From an uncultured Armatimonadota bacterium (GTDB lineage: Bacteria; Armatimonadota; Fimbriimonadia; Fimbriimonadales; Fimbriimonadaceae): DNA of 7,743 nucleotides. Both the position numbers and the translations under genes were made by a program. Location: the NCBI GenBank assembly GCA_946478935.1, contig CAMLEL010000106.1:1-7743 (forward strand). Reading direction: 5' to 3'. The notes under the pieces are model-generated. The model worked only from the letters and a program-made list of their open reading frames with translations, was not told where the DNA came from and made no database searches. The number at the start of each line of letters is the position of its first letter. Position 1 is the stretch's first letter. Positions 4,858 through 7,743 of the stretch are shown piece after piece.

Positions 4858-6907
4858 CCTTCACTTGGTCGCCCGTGATCTCGATTGAATAAGGTTTCCC
4901 CAGGATTTTCAGGCCCTTCAACCGGAGGCTCTTCCATTCTTTCGGCAGGTTCGGGGCGATGCTGAGCACCTTGCCATTTAACAGCGGCGTCGACCACCGG
5001 GCATTGGGCGCCTTCTTGTCGTCAACCCTGATTCCGGCAAACCCGTAGATCACGGCATTCAGCGACCCCGCCGCGCCGGTGGTGAAGTAAGTTCTGGCTG
5101 AATTCCGCTTCTCGCTGAAGAGCAAGAACGGTGATTTGACGAACGGCTTCCAACTCGCGTGCCAAGCCTGGTATGCCTTGTCCTTATCTCCCAGTCTTGC
5201 CCAGATCAGTGCGTGGACTGAGTCCGACATGGCTGGCCCATTTTTGGTGACCTTGCCCGCGAACCGCTCCATCATGACTTTCGCCTGAGCCTCTGCGGAC
5301 GGGTACTGGAGGGGCCAGATGCTCAGGACGGCGGCAGCCTGCTTGTAGCCCCTGAGCCCGTCTTTCTCATAGGTCAGGAAACTTTGGGCGTCTCTGGGGA
5401 GCTTGTAACTGGGTTTAGGGGGCCAATGGCCATCACTTTGGCACCACATCGCAAGGAGGTTGGTGTACAGGTCGTTGTCGCCGATGTGGTTCTCGTCTGG
5501 AGACATCGTGCCTTTGATTTCGCGGAGTCCGGCTTCCCCAATCGTCGAGCGCTGATCATAGAACCGCTTGGCCAAAGCTCGAAGCGCCTCGGCGCGGTAA
5601 CGGTCGGCCAGACCCAAGCTTGCCGCCTGGTCCACCGACCAAGCCACTGAACCGGTGATGTGATCTTGAAACCGGCTGGGACCGGGGACTGTCTCTTTGC
5701 CGCTCACACTGGATTCCCATGGAAATTTGGCTGCCACTGGTAACTCCATCTTCTTCAAATCATCTGGATGGATCGGTTTGCCCAATAGCTTGCCGTTTCC
5801 GATTGGCTTGCCCGCGACGAGCCAATTTACGTGATTCTGCATCGCATGACGGGCGAGTCGCAGGCGATATTCAGGGATCACTTTTGCTCGCTGGGGATCG
5901 ATGAGCGCCAACGCGGGAAAGACCCAAATGTCGGCATCCCAGAAGACATGGCCGTTGTAGATGTTTGAGCTCAAACCCATTGGGCTCACGGACATCTGGC
6001 CCGTTGGGTGGATGGAGGATCGCAGATAGAAAAGGGCCGAGCGGAGGAACTGCTGATCTTCCACGGGCCCGTCGATTTCGATGTCGGTTTCCCAAGCTTG
6101 AACCCAGTGCGCTTTCGACTCGGCTTCTACATCGATGTTCGTCACCGATCCTGGAATGGCGCTCGGATCGAGTACGATCCGCTCGAAGGTCAAGGGCGTG
6201 TTTGCCGCTACCGTGCCTTGCCATGAATAGCCCTGGTCTGGGTTCCAACCGCTGGCCGAGGATCCATCGACTTTCTCCCGAACCAATAGCCTTTTCCCGT
6301 TTACGTTGAGTTCATACTCATTTTGAAACTGACCTTCGATGGGGCGCGGAGTTCCGGCAGAAGCCCGAGACCGCGCAATCGAGATCGTGCAGGCCAGTTC
6401 CGGTCTGATCGTCCAGACCTCTTGGGTAATGGCTCGGTTCGGGCTCACACTGAATCGAGCCTGGACGAAAAAGTATCCTGCCTGCGAATCCTGCTGTTCC
6501 CACTGCATGTCGCAGATGCCTGTTTTTAAGTCAAGGGATTGTCGAAAGCCATTGCCGGCTACCGGACTAATGAAGGTTTCGCCCACCATGATCATGCCCG
6601 AGGTTTGTTCGCTCCACTTTCGGAGCTTTTCCTCACCGCTAGGTTCATAGTTTTCGATCGAGTAAATCTCCCGGTCGCCGCGCGGCAAAAAGCGCATCCC
6701 GAGTAGCCCGTTCCAGAGCAGAACCGGATTCAAATTCGCCGCATTGTGATCCGTGATGACCCAAGGATCGGGAGGGGCTATCGGGGGAGCGCTCGATGCA
6801 TTTCGGCCTCCGTCTTGGCGGCAACCTGACCCCAGGAGTAACAAAAGCAACCAGAACAGGGAATGGGCGCTGGTCCGACGATTCAAAAAACGGGATGGGT
6901 CGCGCAT
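4850..6907 (-). CDS. Exported lipoprotein glycoside hydrolase, GH65-like (glucosylgalactosyl-hydroxylysine glucosidase type)
   Basis: I chose the ATG at 6907 (685 aa): it gives a proper lipoprotein signal, Arg-rich MRDPSRFLNRR, a Leu-run at 17-25, and GSGC with Cys29 as the lipidation site. The ATG at 7033 would add 42 residues that cover the divergent gene. Residues about 45-300 look like the beta-sandwich of GH65, with NGLLGMRFLPRGDR early. The (alpha/alpha)6 catalytic part (about 305-640) shows GHVFWDADIW (Trp323, Asp324), FPWES (Glu398), QDHITGSVAW, and the hallmark PDENH with Glu472, the expected general acid, followed by DNDLYTN (477-483). A short beta segment ends the protein. GH65 enzymes cleave or phosphorolyse alpha-glucosides such as trehalose, kojibiose or Glc-alpha-1,2-Gal; hydrolysis fits an exported enzyme. 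No Shine-Dalgarno precedes the start. Its neighbour is a divergent MFS transporter. Confidence 0.87.
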   Translation of the reverse strand: MRDPSRFLNRRTSAHSLFWLLLLLLGSGCRQDGGRNASSAPPIAPPDPWVITDHNAANLNPVLLWNGLLGMRFLPRGDREIYSIENYEPSGEEKLRKWSEQTSGMIMVGETFISPVAGNGFRQSLDLKTGICDMQWEQQDSQAGYFFVQARFSVSPNRAITQEVWTIRPELACTISIARSRASAGTPRPIEGQFQNEYELNVNGKRLLVREKVDGSSASGWNPDQGYSWQGTVAANTPLTFERIVLDPSAIPGSVTNIDVEAESKAHWVQAWETDIEIDGPVEDQQFLRSALFYLRSSIHPTGQMSVSPMGLSSNIYNGHVFWDADIWVFPALALIDPQRAKVIPEYRLRLARHAMQNHVNWLVAGKPIGNGKLLGKPIHPDDLKKMELPVAAKFPWESSVSGKETVPGPSRFQDHITGSVAWSVDQAASLGLADRYRAEALRALAKRFYDQRSTIGEAGLREIKGTMSPDENHIGDNDLYTNLLAMWCQSDGHWPPKPSYKLPRDAQSFLTYEKDGLRGYKQAAAVLSIWPLQYPSAEAQAKVMMERFAGKVTKNGPAMSDSVHALIWARLGDKDKAYQAWHASWKPFVKSPFLLFSEKRNSARTYFTTGAAGSLNAVIYGFAGIRVDDKKAPNARWSTPLLNGKVLSIAPNLPKEWKSLRLKGLKILGKPYSIEITGDQVKVS

Positions 6908-6920
6908 TACGGTTGGGATG

Positions 6921-6928
6921 GTTATAAT
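6921..6928. promoter_or_regulatory. Symmetric -10 box shared by two divergent genes
   Basis: GTTATAAT reads as TATAAT on the + strand (6923-6928) and as TATAAC on the - strand (6926-6921). The + gene ATG is at 6940 and the - gene ATG at 6907, so with usual -10 to start spacing the 5' leaders would be only about 5-7 nt. Neither side has a Shine-Dalgarno or a convincing -35. This fits one bidirectional promoter serving two near-leaderless mRNAs. Confidence 0.6.
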
Positions 6929-6939
6929 GCCCCTGACCC

Positions 6940-7743
6940 ATGGCCAACGAAGAAGTCCTGATTGAAGAAGGTAACGCCGAACCAAGCCCCACTGTAGACG
7001 GAAAGTCTCGAAGTCCTTGGGCATTCGTGCCATCGCTCTATTTTATGCAAGGCATCCCGGTGGTTGTCGTCCAGCAGATGTCCGTGACCATGTACAAGAA
7101 GATGGGCGTCGACAATGCCCAGATTGGCCTCTGGACGAGCCTCATCGCATTTCCCTGGATCGTCAAGATGCTGTGGGGTCCGCTGGTCGACACGAGTGGG
7201 CTCAAACGTGGCTGGATCATCACCATGCAAGCCGCGATTATTGCAGCCCTGGGCGCTCTCGCCTTCAGCATGGGCTCCGGCAGCTTTCTTCCCATCTCCC
7301 TTGCGATCATGTTCGTGATCGCATTCTTAAGCGCGACCCACGATATTGCGGCAGACGGGTTCTACCTGCTGGCACTCAAGGAGAAAGCTCAAGCATTCTT
7401 TGTAGGAATACGCTCAGCCGCATTCCGCCTTGCGATGATCTTCTGCACGGGCGTCCTCGTTGTAGTGGCCGGTCGCATGGAAAAAGCGGGAACTCCAATT
7501 CCACAAACATGGATGGTTGCGATCGGGGTGGGAGCGTTGGTGTATGCCGCCCTTTACGCCTACGGGCTTTGGGCTTATCCCCGACCCGTTGCTGACACAC
7601 CTCAGAAACCGGTCAACGTCCCCAAGATCGCGCAGAGCTTTGGCCAGATCCTGCTCCTGATGGCAGCCCTGTTTTTGGTTGGCAGGCTGATCGTCATCGG
7701 TGCCGGAGCCGTGAATGACTTCCTGCCCAAGCCGTATTTCACC
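6940..7743 (+). CDS. MFS transporter, AmpG-like (C-terminal part outside window)
   Basis: 268 codons are visible and the frame is open at the right edge. After a hydrophilic N-tail (1-24), SPWAFVPSLYFMQGIPVVVVQQMSVTMYKKMG and LWTSLIAFPWIVKMLWGPLVDTSG match the start of AmpG-like MFS permeases. SATHDIAADGFYLLAL (131-146) is their typical motif between TM4 and TM5. Likely membrane segments lie at about 27-47, 60-80, 93-112, 118-135, 158-178, 192-212 and 233-256. True AmpG imports anhydro-muropeptides; this branch, common in Bacteroidota-type genomes, is uncharacterised and often lies beside carbohydrate genes, so sugar or disaccharide import is my inference. The start is supported by the full N-terminal motif and the TATAAT 11 bp upstream; there is no Shine-Dalgarno. 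It is paired with the GH65-like lipoprotein gene. Confidence 0.88.
   Translation, partial: MANEEVLIEEGNAEPSPTVDGKSRSPWAFVPSLYFMQGIPVVVVQQMSVTMYKKMGVDNAQIGLWTSLIAFPWIVKMLWGPLVDTSGLKRGWIITMQAAIIAALGALAFSMGSGSFLPISLAIMFVIAFLSATHDIAADGFYLLALKEKAQAFFVGIRSAAFRLAMIFCTGVLVVVAGRMEKAGTPIPQTWMVAIGVGALVYAALYAYGLWAYPRPVADTPQKPVNVPKIAQSFGQILLLMAALFLVGRLIVIGAGAVNDFLPKPYFT

Noticed and set aside
6908..7033. 42-residue N-terminal extension of the GH65-like protein
   Set aside because: It would overlap the MFS gene, bury the lipoprotein signal inside the chain and read through the shared TATAAT.
7017..7595. 192-aa + frame inside the MFS gene
   Set aside because: It is Arg/Asp/Ser-rich with no membrane segments; the overlapping frame from 6940 has the AmpG-like motifs.
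1..7743. CRISPR array, tRNA, insertion sequence or defence cluster
   Set aside because: I saw no regularly spaced repeats, no cloverleaf-like tRNA sequence, no transposase-like frame and no nuclease or toxin-antitoxin pair.

Overview
The window is a moderately GC-rich bacterial chromosomal segment with short gaps and frequent changes of strand. No phage, transposase, CRISPR array, tRNA or rRNA is visible. The gene set (a short-type homogentisate dioxygenase, an AmpG-like MFS protein close to versions seen in Bacteroidota, a FlgM, a cytochrome c of the PSCyt/soil-bacterium type, and tandem SGNH esterases) fits an environmental, Gram-negative-type heterotroph with a motile ancestry. My best guess is Armatimonadota (Fimbriimonadia-like) or a neighbouring phylum; this is inferred from protein style only.

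Layout. 1-1003 (-): 5' part of a secreted protein with two SGNH/GDSL hydrolase domains, running off the left edge. 1011-1049: a large, almost perfect inverted repeat between divergent starts. 1050-1352 (+): an unrecognised 100-aa protein. 1392-1661 (-): FlgM, the anti-sigma-28 factor, with a sigma-28-like promoter about 160 bp upstream. 1920-3001 (-): a two-gene unit, a small exported cytochrome c followed 8 nt later by a sugar phosphate isomerase/epimerase-type TIM barrel. 3079-4239 (+): homogentisate 1,2-dioxygenase-like cupin, divergent from the cytochrome unit and closed by a very strong intrinsic terminator at 4374-4411. 4462-4857 (+): small DUF2784-like membrane protein. 4850-6907 (-): lipoprotein of the GH65 / glucosylgalactosyl-hydroxylysine-glucosidase type. 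6940-7743 (+): AmpG-like MFS transporter, cut by the right edge.

How the genes may work together. The GH65-like lipoprotein and the MFS protein start back to back 32 bp apart over one symmetric TATAAT-like box, with no Shine-Dalgarno on either side. They look like a co-expressed unit that cleaves a glycoside outside the inner membrane and imports a product. The dioxygenase points to tyrosine/phenylalanine (homogentisate) breakdown, but no other enzyme of that route is present here. FlgM is isolated from other flagellar genes.

I see no clear new multi-gene system. The items most worth a second look are the symmetric promoter with two apparently leaderless genes, the 14-bp-arm hairpin at 1011-1049, the sigma-28-like promoter of the orphan flgM, the dyads in the 77-bp cytochrome/dioxygenase gap, and the tandem SGNH architecture.
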